64,000 nucleotides of DNA from Cichorium intybus. Lineage: Eukaryota; Streptophyta; Magnoliopsida; Asterales; Asteraceae. Position 1 is the stretch's first letter; every line of letters begins with the position of its first letter. The notes beneath the pieces were generated by a model. That model had not been told where the DNA came from and searched no databases. It was given only the letters and a program-made list of their open reading frames with translations. The stretch lies in the NCBI GenBank assembly GCA_023525715.1, contig CM042016.1, positions 85,411,882 through 85,475,881 of the forward strand, read 5' to 3'. Of this stretch, positions 23,201-35,780 are shown piece after piece. The translations under genes were made by a program, and so were the position numbers.

Positions 23201-23940
23201 ACTTAATTTGTACTATTTTGAAGAAACCCTTTATAAAATTAGACTAATTTAGTCATTTTCTCAATATTAAAAGAATATAATTATTTTGGTATTTTTCTTG
23301 AAAATTAAAAGTGATATAAAATAAAGGAAAAATGAAACTGTAACCTAACAATGTATTCAACTCTGGTTTAAAAGGTCCTGAACAATTTTTTGTTTCTTTC
23401 TAAGGGAACGAACTTATGTTTTATGTGTTTGAATAAACCCTAAGTCGAAATTGAAAGGGTAATCCGGTTACCCCTTTGAATGGTAGTGCAACTACTAGTA
23501 ATAATAATACCCTTGGAAACAATAAAGGCAATAACTCAAGCTTTTCAAGGCAATTAATTCACCGTAATCATTGGGTTTAGTTTTTTTCTTAAATAATCTA
23601 AAGTTTCTTTGAAACGATTCTTCAATAAAAAAGTTAGTGAATAAATGCACAATGTTTATCTTATTCTTCCATTTATGGTGAATCAGAGCATCTTGATTTC
23701 GTTCGAGAACCACCCATACAAATTGAAAGGGATGATTCACATACAAAAAGAAAAGCCTGTACAATGAGTTGGATTTTAGATTTTATTTTTTAGTAAACAA
23801 TGTCACATCATTAATCGAAACCGACAATTTCACGTAAATGTCTTTTTAACAGGTAAAATAAAATTTATGCTTCTAAAAGACCAAAAAAAACTTGAATGAC
23901 CTTTTAAACCAACAACTAATAGTTGGTTGTGCTATAGTGT
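23201..23940. other. AT-rich intergenic stretch
   Basis: No gene or clear repeat seen. The short open frames here lack any recognisable family pattern. Confidence 0.5.
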
Positions 23941-25020
23941 CATTTCACTCATCCACTATTATATCTTCGAATAATCTCTATCAATCATAGACGACCCATT
24001 TTTAATAGAGAATATGAAAAAAAAAAAACCTAATCCCATAAGTTTTTGCCAAAAAAATAACAAAAAATTAGCCAAATGATCCAAATAGCCATCATTTTCC
24101 CAAATGAAGGGGAGCCATTTGCGAAAACTAGGACTCATCTGCGAAAACTAGGCCTGATATGGAATTAAAAAAAAAATTCACCGGAAAATGACCTTGATGC
24201 GAAAATTGGTCCTCACCTGTGATACTCTCTATACCATCTGCGAATGTTTTTATAAATCTTTTTTATTAAATATTTTTAATACTTTATTTTAGCTGGGTTA
24301 TAGCTAGAATACGTAAAATAAAATTTTGTCTAGGAAAAGTTGAAGTTTGACTGCGAAAGGTAAAAGTTTGACTGCGAAAAGTATAAATTGACTACAAAAA
24401 GTTGAAGTTTGACCATGAAAAGTGTTATTTGACTGAGAAAAGTTTAAGTTGACAAAGAAAAGTTATTGCAAAACATCTTATAAAATGACAAATATGTTTA
24501 AAAGTTTCCAAAATTTGATATAATTACAAATTCATATATTTAAAAAAAAAAGGAAGATAGTGAGTTCATCCAAAGAAGTTTTTGTTCTTGTTTGTATTGG
24601 TGGGCAATCCGAGACTGTAAATGAAGAAAATCCTTCTAAAAAGATCGGATGAGGTAGATAAAGACCTTGAAACAATTGCTTGGAACATACGTTACATAAA
24701 GGGTGAAAGGCAAGTAGTTGAGGGTAAAAGAAACTGGATTCCAACAAAAAATACAAGAAATCACTGAAGCAGAAAAGAAAACTGGATCATGACGACCAAA
24801 GGAAAAATTGAACGTGAGAAGTGCGAAATATGGTTAAGCCTCCAAGAATTGAACGTAAAAAAAAATCATGGGCGGTTGAACCAAAAAAAGGTATCCGTAC
24901 GAGTTCGCAGAATGGCAAGTTAAAGACTAAGATTGCATCCTCTATGTACGAGTCCTTAATTTAAAGTTTGAGTGTTAACTCTCTATGTACGAGTCCTTAT
25001 GTTTTTCTGTTTAATAAAAT
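23941..25020 (+). mobile_element. Possible MULE end and N-terminal remnant
   Basis: A block at 23941-24000 (with TTATATCTTCGAATAATCTC) is the reverse complement of 51655-51710, as terminal inverted repeats would be. The part from 24120 resembles 51760-52110 in plus orientation: GCGAAA-containing repeats such as TTTGACTGCGAAAAGT at 24340-24450. Near 24575 a frame with FVLVCIGGQ resembles the N-terminal start of the 52261 region. All frames are broken. This is a tentative reconstruction of MULE debris. Confidence 0.35.
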
Positions 25021-25065
25021 AATTATATTCCACGGAAAGATCAAATCTTAACACAGATTCCAAGA

Positions 25066-25300
25066 ACGAATATTGCACAGTATGAAGACCCACTCATCAT
25101 AACTTGCACTCATTCCTTTATAAAAGAAACCACATACTAATAAAGGCGAATATTGCACAGTACATTCAAACAGACATCATACTCCACATTTATTCCTTTC
25201 TAATTGGAACCACAAAGAAGCACTTAAAATTTTGCACAATACATACACCCACACATGATACGCTACGCTTTTTCCTATATAAAGGGCACAACATCCTAAA
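25066..25300 (+). repeat. Three degenerate tandem repeats of about 76-80 bp
   Basis: Units begin with GAATATTGCACAGTA (25068 and 25146) or a TTTTGCACAATACA variant (about 25231). Each continues with CATCATAMTYCRCAYT-like and TTCCTWTMTAAAAGG-like pieces. It is non-coding. Confidence 0.65.
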
Positions 25301-25699
25301 ATTTCTCACGCCAAACCATTACCACCCATTCTGTATCAGTAGCAAGCTTGGCTGCTACATCTTCTAATCCCTAAGGTAAATAATAGGTCATGCATGATGA
25401 CCTTAGAAGAGAGGTTCTAAAGAAAGAGAAGGAGAGCAGAGCTAAGACCATCACAATACCGTCTGAAAAGCAAGAGATGGAAGTACGATGAACATGAACG
25501 AGATGAATAGGAAAAGAAATTTGGTAATTGCTGAAAGAGGAAAATACCCTCTTGATTTCCCCGAATGGAAGAAAAGTCCGTGAACAACGACTTCTTTTAT
25601 GTATGCGTTTATGGTGTTATGTTTGATGTTTTCGTGTGTAATGAGTAACAACTAGTATGAATAAAACAGTATCATTTCTTCTTGTATGTTAAATACTGA

Positions 25700-25837
25700 G
25701 GATTATATGATCACTTATCTTAGGACGCGTACCTGACTAGGTCAGAGTTCGGCAGAAGCTTTTGGAAGCTACAATTTACTAATCAATTTAGAAGTTATAC
25801 TGGCAGTTATAGTCAAAAATTTATCCAAGTGGGAGAC
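25700..25837 (+). mobile_element. Internal 3' fragment plus purine tract upstream of element D
   Basis: It matches 35468-35606 (the 3' internal end and purine tract of element D). It therefore places an element interior before the left LTR of D, where host sequence would be expected. Confidence 0.78.
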
Positions 25838-26613
25838 TGTTGGATTAGGTGTCTAAGTCATGACTATAATTTGTATATACTTGATTGATGGTAGCAAAGT
25901 CCTTTTGGGTTGCCGTTATAGCTGGCAATTTGACAGAATAACTTTTAGAGAGACAGATTGATTTATTATATGATTAATAAATCAATATAAATAATTTGTT
26001 AATATATTATGAGGATAATATATTAATTAGAAATAGTATTATTTAATTAATAATTAATCAAGAATTAATTGGAGTTAATTTGGTGATTAATTGGATTAAT
26101 TAAAAGTGCAGGGGCTGTTTTGTAATTATTCAATAGTTGAGTAGTTAAGTAGTGAACAATTATGGAAAGTCCATAATTTTTGGAGAAAATATGGATAGGT
26201 ATAATCATAATTTCGAAACCTATATTAAAGATAAATAGGGATTTGAATTAAAGATAAAAGGTCTATCCAATTTGAATTCAAATAGGTTTATCTTTAATGT
26301 ATATCTACTAATCCTTTTAAGCCTATAAATAGGGGGCTTTGGATCCCCTAATCATGCGCCATATTCCTATACCCTCTCCCTCTCTCTGGTTTTTCTTGTT
26401 GCTAGCTTTGGGTGTGAACCATTAGAGGCACGACGCTTGTGGTGCTCGCTTCCAAAAGATTCAACAAAAGGTTAGTAATTTTCTGTTTATACTTTAGTAT
26501 TTTTCGAAATTGCCTTAGGTATTAGTTATAGGTTCAAATAGTGAAAACTTAGATCCAATTAGGTTGCATGTGAACTTAAGGGCTAAGTTTATTTGTTTTG
26601 CCTAAAACCTATC
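25838..26613 (+). repeat. 5' LTR of element D
   Basis: It starts TGTTGGATTAGGTGTC and ends near AAAACCTATCG. The TATA box TATAAATAG is at 26323-26331, about 290 bases before the LTR end. It is preceded by a purine tract rather than by host DNA. Confidence 0.88.
26323..26331 (+). promoter_or_regulatory. TATA box in 5' LTR of element D
   Basis: TATAAATAG followed by GGGGC. The same box is at 36179-36187 in the 3' LTR. Confidence 0.65.
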
Positions 26614-26615
26614 GA

Positions 26616-26627
26616 TGGTATTAGAGC
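26616..26627 (+). other. Primer binding site of element D
   Basis: TGGTATTAGAGC differs at one base from the tRNA-iMet complement TGGTATCAGAGC found in B. Confidence 0.8.
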
Positions 26628-27402
26628 TATTTGGTTTGTTTTTTGTTTGAATTTGCTATAATAGTTATACCTTTGAATTAGGGTTTATAGAAATTAAACC
26701 CTAAAGGCTTATATTTCGAATTTGGGGCTAGAGTTTCAGAAACCCTAGCCTCCCCCCTTGATTTCGATTCCTGCTAGGGTTTTAGAGGGTTTTTCTATTT
26801 TTGTTAATTGTGATTACTTAATAAATGGATAACCCTTTACCTTTTATGTGATTTTTGAAATTAGTGGGTATAGGATAGGATTAAATTAATTTGGTTAATT
26901 TGTTAATCCCTATCTGATTAAATTTATTTAATTAATTGTTAATTGAAAGATAAATATTATATCAAGTAAGGTTTAATTTTAAATTTAAATTAAAAGTTTA
27001 ATTTCGAAAATTTAAATAGATAAACCAAAATTATTTTAAAAGTTTAAAATACATCTTATATATATTACTATTAAAAGTTAATATTTATATGTATAAGAAT
27101 TGGTCAGTCAAATCGCTAGTATGCCTCATTCACGAAGCTGATCTATAAGGAGGGTATAAGGAAACTGCCTATAAAATGGCGGTTGAATGGGTGTCCACTC
27201 TCACCCACCGCTTCCTTGATTAGTGGAGGGTTTTTAGCAGAACGGATTTGATAGGACTACTTAATCTCATTAAAAGTATAATGTTATTAATCAAAGTACT
27301 AGAACTTGTTTTAATTAAAATCCCAAATCTAGTTACTTTAGGAAAAATGTGAAAGATATGCTAACCCATGAAATTGCACATTACACTTTATGAGACATTA
27401 GT

Positions 27403-27507
27403 GGAGCGTGTGTGGTTTACCGGCACACTAATAAGTGCTCATAAAGAGTGGTAATGGGTATCTCATAAATTATCATTGTTGATGGAGCGTGTGTGGTTAA
27501 CCGGCAC
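27403..27507 (-). repeat. Dispersed 24-bp motif, two copies (element D)
   Basis: Copies at 27403-27426 and 27484-27507 are 81 bases apart. They correspond to the pair at 13608-13711 of element B (80 bases apart), on the opposite strand because B is inverted. Confidence 0.82.
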
Positions 27508-27839
27508 ATCAATTTGAGATGATAAACGATATTCAGGTTACCAAGCACATTTGCATGGTTATTCACATCTTGTTTGTGATCCTGGGCATCCCAGTCACAA
27601 ATAGAATAGCATAATCCGAGATTAAACATGTAATTGAACAGTTCAATGAATCTCACAGATCTAGGAATTTCATAACACTGAAATTGATAAATGTGTATCT
27701 ACCTTAATGACCATTATGTTGTGATTACGACTTCCCTCTTCACACCATAGTTGTGGTATTCTGGGTCCTAGCCTTATTAAATAATAAATTAGGTAATTAC
27801 TTAAAAGGATTAAAATTAAACTAATAAATTATGATTTTA

Positions 27840-28700
27840 TAGATGTCTGAAACCAGTGTCAACTCTCCTACTCCTCCTCCATAACCCATTTCTGAAAGTT
27901 TCAGAAAGTATCTATTGAATATGGAAAGGCTGACTGGCCTGAACATTGTAGAATGGATTTGCAAATGGAGAATGGTTCTCAGTTTTGCTGGCAAGCCATA
28001 TCTGATTAAGTATCCACTCCCCGTTCCACTGAAGCATGGCATCACACAGCAGCTTTTTGATGAGCATGACTTCTCGATTGATGAATCTGAAGAAGTTTGT
28101 AGCCTCATGCTAATTGACCATTAACCCCGAGTTCCACAGAGATTTTGAATTCCTGGGGCCATATGAGTTAGCACGACTGGTTAAGGAAAGGTTTCGAGTA
28201 CCGATTGAAAAAGGAACAAACTAGGATCTTCAAGGGGCTTGTAGTGTGCAAGCCAATAGAAGAAGTAGCATCAGTCTGCATGATTGAGGGACATATAGGC
28301 GAACTGTGTAAACTTGGTTACCCTATCGATCAGGAGTTGAGCATTATCTAGACTTGCTGACTAGCCAGTACGATCTGTTCATCCAGATGTACAGGAAAGG
28401 GAACCAAGACAAGACTATCATGGAAATGCATTCGATGTTGACTATGTACGAGTCATTCATATAGAAACATAGTTCCACTGATTCTGCTACTTCGGGATTG
28501 AGTCTAGAAATGAGACACATCTAGAAACGATCCAGATCGTCTGGACTGGTTCTAAGATGTCTCAAATTGGGAATCCGCAAGGTGGGATACAGACACAGAA
28601 AGATTGGAAGATGCTCCAAAGCCGAATCGTTTTGGCAACTCAGATATATCTAAAACTCAAAACTTCTGATCCTTAGTTCCCTGATACAGGATGTGATTGT
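27840..28700 (+). pseudogene. Degenerate copia-type Gag of element D
   Basis: The open part 27915-28124 encodes NMERLTGLNIVEWICKWRMV and continues with SFAGKPYLIKYPLPVPLKHG, a copia Gag N-terminal pattern (LTG-N-EW followed by a hydrophobic segment). After the stop at 28124 the similarity to the Gag trace of B continues in other frames, with many stops up to about 28700. No zinc knuckle or protease follows. Capsid function cannot be expected from this copy. Confidence 0.6.
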
Positions 28701-29789
28701 CACATTTGCTTTGTATGCAGGGACTCAGTAGGATTCAGGGCATTGACGCATAGGAGCACATTCGGATTGGATCACGAGCTCGTGTAGTTTTGAAGTTCAG
28801 TCAGATATTTTGATCTTGTTGTTAGCTTATTAGATGCGTATGACACTGTTATCATATAGTACATTGTTTGAGAATAATTTTGATTTAATAAAATGCTGAT
28901 TTTCCTTTTCAAACCATAGTTGTTTAAGTTATCCTTAAAATGTTGTATGAGTGTGTGAATTGCATGGATGGTAATAACTTGAATATTGGTACATCCAAAA
29001 TGTATTGGATTTATATATTGTATTCTTTATGATTGTTAAAGTAAGCCTTCATAAGAATCGCTTCAACCAAAGGTCCAGATGGACAGGACTTTGGAATCAT
29101 TTGACTTGGAGTCACATGATGAAGTGAATTCTTAATAGAATTAATTGTTGCAAGAAATGTATCACCCAAAGATAAAATGGACATGATTTTGGAATCAGTT
29201 GACTTAGAGACAAATGATGAATACATATCTTGAACAAATTAACAAAGTCATAAATTTACATGGAGATGTAAAAGACATTAAGATTATGAGCAATGGACAC
29301 ATTAGTGAATTGCTTGAATCTAAAAATAAAACACAATTAGTTATACTTCATAATATTTGCCAATCAGTATTACAAATATGACTTCGCTTATTAGAATAAG
29401 TGTTTGATTGAAACCTTGAAATGTTCAAGGACTTTAAAGAAACTATAAAGACCAACATAGTCGGAGTGAAAAACATAAACTGAGAAAAATTTTCACAGTT
29501 CATCCTCTTCCAAGAACATTAATGGTTATAATGTGTCTTAGGGTAGAAGATCGAGCATTGGTCGAAATAGTTCGATCCTCGATGTATTAGATACACTTCT
29601 AATAAGTTTTTCGATAAATTAGATATTCAACCAGTCAGACTGTAAAAGCCTATTCCGACCACATCTTAGACTTAGTAGGTTGACACCGTCTGAAATGCAA
29701 AGCAGGGTTCGCCCCACTTGTACATGGAGGGTCTAGGGTCATGTAGCGTTCGTCCGAACCTCATGACTGGCCTGAACCTGATCGGCAGT
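28701..29789 (+). other. Non-coding internal region of element D, left of solo LTR
   Basis: It matches the 11100-12500 part of B in reverse. It includes two units of the tandem repeat at 29060-29220 (GACTTTGGAATCATTTGACT and a variant). No gene. Confidence 0.7.
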
Positions 29790-30540
29790 GTTACTGAAAC
29801 ACCCTCGCTTAAGGATCTTCATAAAAACACCAATTTAACCCATGGTTTATCATCATTGTTAAAAAATCATCCTTAAGTGAAAACTTTAATTTCAATATCT
29901 TCAAAATAAGACATTTTTCGTTCAAAACCGTTTTAAAACACATGGGATTTAAAGAGAAAATAATTCAAATTTTAAGTTGCAGAAAAATCATTTGGTCCCA
30001 CTTTTGACGAAACATCTTGGTTCATAAAGTAGCGAGGTTGTTACAACTCAAATACCATTACACAATTTAAAATGAAACCACACAACTTGTGGCCTTCTAA
30101 ATCATCCAGCTCCTCAAAGGTCATCTAACTGCTCAACCTGAGTACACCTCAAAATAAGTTAGGCAATTGAAATGCGTAGTGAGCTTACCCGAGGTTGGGC
30201 CATTCCGAGTGAGCACTGTAACCACCACACTCGAAACAACCCCCAAAACTACTTTTGACACACACTTTAAAAGTTATTTAAACCATCATAAAGGTTACTC
30301 AAAATAGATAGTTATGATATGAAAATGCAATGCATGATGCAACTATCCCAAACCCACGTCCATCTCAAAAAAGTCCAACTCACCATGATGGCACCCACCT
30401 AAGTTCACAAGTAAACGCACAAAGCATAATGCTTGATCCCCGTATGGGTTAAACTAGAACTAGTGGCCATCACACTAGCCCCATGAGGGTTAGCAACTCC
30501 CTCATGTGGTTCCCTATTGTCGGGAACGATTACTCCCCAT

Positions 30541-30665
30541 CCTCTTTAATTGAGAAAAGGGTCAAACTCATGCTCGCCCTTTTTAATTGAGAAAAGGGTC
30601 AAACTCATGCTCGCCCTCTTTAATTGAGAAAAGTCCTCTTTAATTGAGAAAGGGTCAAACTCGGT
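30541..30665 (+). repeat. Tandem repeats of about 42 bp inside the solo LTR
   Basis: Three to four units contain TTTAATTGAGAAAAGGGTCA and then AACTCATGCTCGCC. The last units are shortened. Confidence 0.8.
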
Positions 30666-31291
30666 CTCAAGGGCTCACACGGTCAATCCCATTCTATATG
30701 GAATGCAATGCACAATAGTATGCTCAAAACGCCTTTCAAAAACAACATCATAGTCTTGGTTTGAAAACATCTTAAAATGACTCATTTCATGCAATGCACA
30801 CATAGTACTCATATAGCAATTAGCACATAAAAGAATGCATGAAAATAGTTGATAACACACACAAAAGATAATAGTTGGGATGTGTACTCCCGGTAAACTC
30901 ACTCAAGGTCAACTGACGAGTCAACAATAACTCCACACACGGGTTTGATGCAATTGGAGGCGTTCCTAGACTTCATCTCATCCATCACATCCTCTTAGTT
31001 GAGTGCTAGCTCAAGTCCTTAGTCTCACCTCCAAGTCATAACAACATATCTCCTTCCTACAATACAAGAATAGAAGATATCATATACTCATTTCATCTAA
31101 AAGTCGCACTATAATTGCTTCTTTTGAACTAAGAAGGAACTATCATTCACCATCCCAAAATGAAGTCCTTGACTCTCTAATATAAGGAAAATCTTATTTA
31201 AAAAATCCCCAAAGATTGGCATTAAAACAACGACCCGAAGCCCAAACCATAAAGCTCAAAACCCAAAAACTGCAATTTCTGGCCGGACTGG

Positions 31292-31388
31292 CTACACGGG
31301 TCGTGTAGATCTGACACGGGTCATGAAGGATTGACCAGTAACTCCAAAATCTTCACATGGGTCGTGTGGATTCTGCACGGGTCGTGTA
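31292..31388 (+). repeat. ACACGGGTCGTGT sites in the solo LTR
   Basis: Sites near 31292-31308 (CTACACGGGTCGTGTAG), 31314-31325 (decayed), 31354-31368 and 31375-31388. They are similar in pattern and location to those of gypsy A. Confidence 0.75.
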
Positions 31389-32217
31389 CAACCACTTGTA
31401 GCTCCGATTTTTGGTCCTTTTCACTCTTTTTACCCGAATCAAGCTCTAACACTTTCCCAACCTTATGGACATCAAAAGGACATGATTCAACCTCAATTTA
31501 AACATAATTATACTCATTTAAACCACCCAATATAATCCAATAAATCAATTCAACTTGTGATCTAAACATTACTCCAAAGCCTCCAAACATGGAATACCCA
31601 ATTCCATTCCATCAATTGATGATTACAAGTGGAGATTCCTTCCTCCATTCCATGGAATCATTAGAAAATGATCCTTACTCCACCATTACTTTCAAATTGT
31701 TGCAAATAATCCATTCATCTATTTAAATAAGAGATTCAATCATCATTTACATGAATCAAAACCCATTTCCAACACTAAATTCCCATCTTCTAGTGATTCA
31801 AGGTTTAAGATTGCAAATCAAGGGTTGGAATCCTTAGGGAATCATTAGAAATGAATCCCCTTATCCAAAACTACCATATTCATCCATCAATTTCTATATT
31901 CTTCAACTATTCAACAAATCCCCAATTTCTAGGGTTCATAACACCTATTTGAATCTAACTATTGGTTCTAGATCATCCATGGATTAAATGTAGATCCCAA
32001 CAACTTAGAAACATCAAACAAACATTGGGAATCATAGGAAATACCTCCTCCTATCATGAACTCGGATTGGGTCCAAACCCAAACCCTAACTCGAATCCAA
32101 AGCTAGAAGATGAAGGGTTTATACCTTAGATTGCTAGGAAACTTCAATGCTTGCAAGAATCATAAAATCCAAGCTCAAATCTCTCAAGAACTCTAAGAAA
32201 AATCACCATATCCTCTC

Positions 32218-32260
32218 CTCCTCCTCCTCCTCCTCCTCCTCCTCTCTCTCTCTCTCTCTA
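32218..32260 (+). repeat. CTC/CT microsatellite
   Basis: A run of CTC units followed by CT units in the solo LTR. Confidence 0.9.
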
Positions 32261-32858
32261 AAAAAACGTGAAATGGCTGAAAATGGGGAAAACCCCATCA
32301 AAAACAAGTCATCTTTCAAGAGTTGCAACATAGGTCCCTCAAGTTTGGTCTTTCTACACCCAACACCTATAAAGTCCATTATTCTCATTAGAAGTCTCCA
32401 CATTCATACAAATGTCCCAAATATAATTATTTCTTTTCACTCTAGTCATTCTCTAGGTCAACACTAACCCTTAGTTTCCCAAATTTGACACAAATGGCCC
32501 CTTTCACTAAATTCTTTACAATTTAGGTCATTAATATCAATTCAAGGAATTATTTGACCTAATTTAAACTCCACATCAATTACTACATAATATCTTCTAA
32601 TTTTCCAAATTCATGACTAGTCAAAACTACATAGTGTAAGTTTCGCCAAATTGACACTTTTAGTCCCTTATGACAAAAATTCTCACATTTCGTTACAAAT
32701 AGATTTTAAAACAATATTTGGTTCATTTATTCACAGTATAAAATATAACAAAATATTAGATTTATTTATTCATTTGTTTTCTTTATTAACAAAATAAGTT
32801 TTATTTTGTCGGTTTAAGCCCGAAACACCTAGGCCCAAAACACGGATGTTACAGTTAC

Positions 32859-35580
32859 TTCATTGGTTTTCCCGCAAGTACTTATGAAAGAAGAGTTCTT
32901 TTAGAAAGGACTCACATTCTAAGGAAACAGTGGGAGTAAGAGTAATCATGAAGGAGTTCAAGGATTAGCCAAGTGAAAGAATCTCTAGGCACCACTAGGA
33001 CTTGACCAGGGATCGGATCCCTGTTAAAATTGACATACCCTTCTCTTACCAGACCAGTAGTATTGGTAAGCATCATAAGGTGTTATGATCTGGGTGACAT
33101 GCCGATTAGTGATAAGAAACTGAGATTGGTACGGATAAGCCATCCTACTACTTGGAAGCATTGGTGAGCCCGGTTACTGCCAAATGAGAGAACCTAAGGG
33201 CGAGACTCGGTCTATGTGAAAATCTGATTGATGTTACACCTGGCTGAGAACCAGTGGGAGTAATTGAGTCATCAAAAGAAGGCAACATAGATATAATTGT
33301 ACCTACATTCTGAGCAAGAATGAGTTGAGTGAAGCGAAACTCAGAGTCATATGATTGATTTTGAGAGAGACGCTCTCAACAGTACATAAACAAATTTGAA
33401 AAGATATTGTTTGCTATTCCTGCACTTCGTGAGTCATAGCATGATTGGATGATCTGAACCGCTTTCCTTAAATGGAAAACACAAGGTTGCGTGTAAGACA
33501 CAACCAAAAGGGTTTAGAACATGCCGATACAAAAGGTACACAGTCCCTATGAATTATCTAAAGGACACCTCGCAAGGAAGGATATTTGGATTCTCAAAAT
33601 ATGCCAAAAGTTTGGATTTTGTGAATAGCCTGAAAGAGTCCTGCAATTATGTCAGAAGGTGTAGATTTTGGATTCTCAAAATGTGCCAAAAGGTTTGGAT
33701 TTTGTGATGATCTAAAAGAGTCTTATAACCGTGTCAAAGCTAGTGGGAGTATCATTGTGATCTGCGTATCAATGTATGTCGATTACATACTATTTCTAGG
33801 AAACGCCTCTTATCATTGCAAAGTGTAATGACTTAGGAGATACAATGTACTCAGGTAGTCACAAGCATCTATCAAATAGATGAAGCCATTAGTAAAATTA
33901 AGCCATTATAGGTATGATCTTGATGAGATCGAGATGTATGACTTCGCGAAAGGAATTTTCCTATCATTGCAAAGTGTGATGACTTGGCATGAAAGATATG
34001 AAGAAAGTACATTACACTCACATTGTCACAATCATCTATCAGTAGATGAAAACACCGGTATAGACCCAGCCAATATTAGTATGATCTTGATAAGATTCAA
34101 GATGCATGTCTCCAAAAAGGAAAGAATTTCTAAAAATCATGACACAAGGATTACGAGTAATCTGCAGGTTCTGAATGGGTTCAGAATAGAACAGATCGGA
34201 TTCCATGAGCTTCTACAAATGGATCTATTATAAGTGTCAAGGGCTTATCCTGATGACTTAATGCTTAGAGCATGGTAAGTTGGATTCAGGATACAACTGG
34301 CTTATTTAAACACATGTGAGAAATCATTGAGAAATGATTGGGGTGAATGTAATAATAATTTGTAAGGAGTTTCAAATGTGTAATTATTAACATCAATAAA
34401 TGGTGCTAAAGGACTTCATGGTTAAAGAGTTTCGTTGGTACATTGATGGAGCGCGTGTGGTTAACCGACACATCATGACACCTTGAAATAGTCTTGACAC
34501 CAAAGGGTGTAGTCACCTAGACTTAGAACCCGAGAACCATGAAGAGTCACACCACCGTTTTGGAATGGAGTTAGAGAGAAAGAGAGAGAGAGAGACAAGA
34601 TGACATATTGAGATATTATCGAGAAAGTATCCGATCGGATTATCTGCAATAATGTGTATCAATGTAAGACATTTGGATACATAGTAAGAGTGAAAGGTCG
34701 TTTTCAGGTATATAGACATAGAAAGAAAAATCTTTATTGAAAGTTTAAAAGAAACCAGGAAACACATAATAGTATTATGACAGATCCGACTTGGTGATTG
34801 CCTCGTGGAGACTTGGTAATAAGCAAGAGGAGCTACCAGTCAGATTTTTATGTTTCGCTTTTGCATGTTTTACTTCCCGAATAATTTGATTATTCAAAAG
34901 TCCACAGTGGCTCATACTTTCAGAAGTAAGTAGTTAATTAAGACTGTCGTGAATTGAATTGTAGATTGTCTAAGGAGTTAGACATAGCAATAGAGTTGTT
35001 GCAATGTTCATGAGAGCTTAGAAATGGAGATTGAAGTATTGGACAAACCCACGCTCAGAGAATTACTTCATGGATTATATCACGAGTAATTCTGAGACGA
35101 TAATATCTTATGGTCTTGAAACGGAGACATATGAGTTGAAATTTACAAGTCGGTTGTACATTGATAATGTGTAAAAGCATCGGTAACTCGATGTCATAAA
35201 ACGTATTGTTGTGCGCGATTTGATGAGTAAAGGATACAAGCATATGAGTCAAAGTTTATTCGTTCCTTTTACCCTAAGGGGAAAAGCGATATCTTTGGGC
35301 CCCTCGGTGATTTGGTGTTGACTTATAGTGCTGGCCCAGCCAGGACTAAATTGATTTGTTCGATTAGAAGTCCTATATCATCACAAATCGAAAATCGGGA
35401 AACAAATATTGGACATTAAGATTGATTACAATCCATGTCTCATGTCCGAACGATATCTTGTAGAACGGAGGATCATATGATCACTTATGTAGGACGCGTA
35501 ACTAACTAGGTCAGAGTTCGGCAGCAGCTTTTGGAAGCTACAATTTGCTGATCAATGTAGAAGTTATACTGGCAGTTATA
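32859..35580 (+). other. Non-coding internal region of element D, right of solo LTR
   Basis: Corresponds to 8658-11100 of B in reverse. A 24-bp motif copy is at 34448-34471. The short frames at 33880-34233 and elsewhere show no protein family pattern. Confidence 0.7.
34448..34471 (-). repeat. Dispersed 24-bp motif, third copy of element D
   Basis: It reads GGAGCGCGTGTGGTTAACCG and then ACAC on the plus strand. It corresponds to the B copy at 9729. Confidence 0.78.
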
Positions 35581-35780
35581 GTCAAAGACTTATCCAAGTG
35601 AGAGACTGTTGGATTAGGTGTCTAAGTCATCACTATAATTGGTATATACTTGATTGATAGTAGCAAAGTCATTTTGGGTAAGTCAAAGACTTATCCAAGT
35701 GAGAGACTGTTGGATTAGGTGTCTAAGTCATCACTATAATTGGTATATACTTGATTGATAGTAGCAAAGTCATTTTGGGT
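35581..35780 (+). repeat. 101-bp tandem duplication across the purine tract and LTR start
   Basis: The unit starting GTCAAAGACTTATCCAAG at 35581 recurs at 35682. Each copy includes the tract AAGTGAGAGAC and the first 75 or so bases of the LTR. LTR starts therefore occur at both 35607 and 35708. Confidence 0.93.

Larger units (their letters stand above)
29795..32853 (-). mobile_element. Gypsy solo LTR, 3059 bp, with 5-bp target duplication
   Basis: The sequence begins TGAAACACCC and ends GGATGTTACA on the plus strand. On the minus strand it starts TGTAACATCC, as gypsy LTRs of the A and E families do. It is flanked by the direct duplication gttac at 29790-29794 and 32854-32858. No primer site or internal sequence follows, so it is a solo LTR left by recombination of an element that inserted into D. 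It carries 42-bp tandem repeats at 30541-30665 and CACGGGTCGTG sites at 31292-31388. Confidence 0.9.

Noticed and set aside
30541..30665. CRISPR-like regular repeat
   Set aside because: Units are directly adjacent without unique spacers and lie in a plant LTR. It is a simple tandem repeat.
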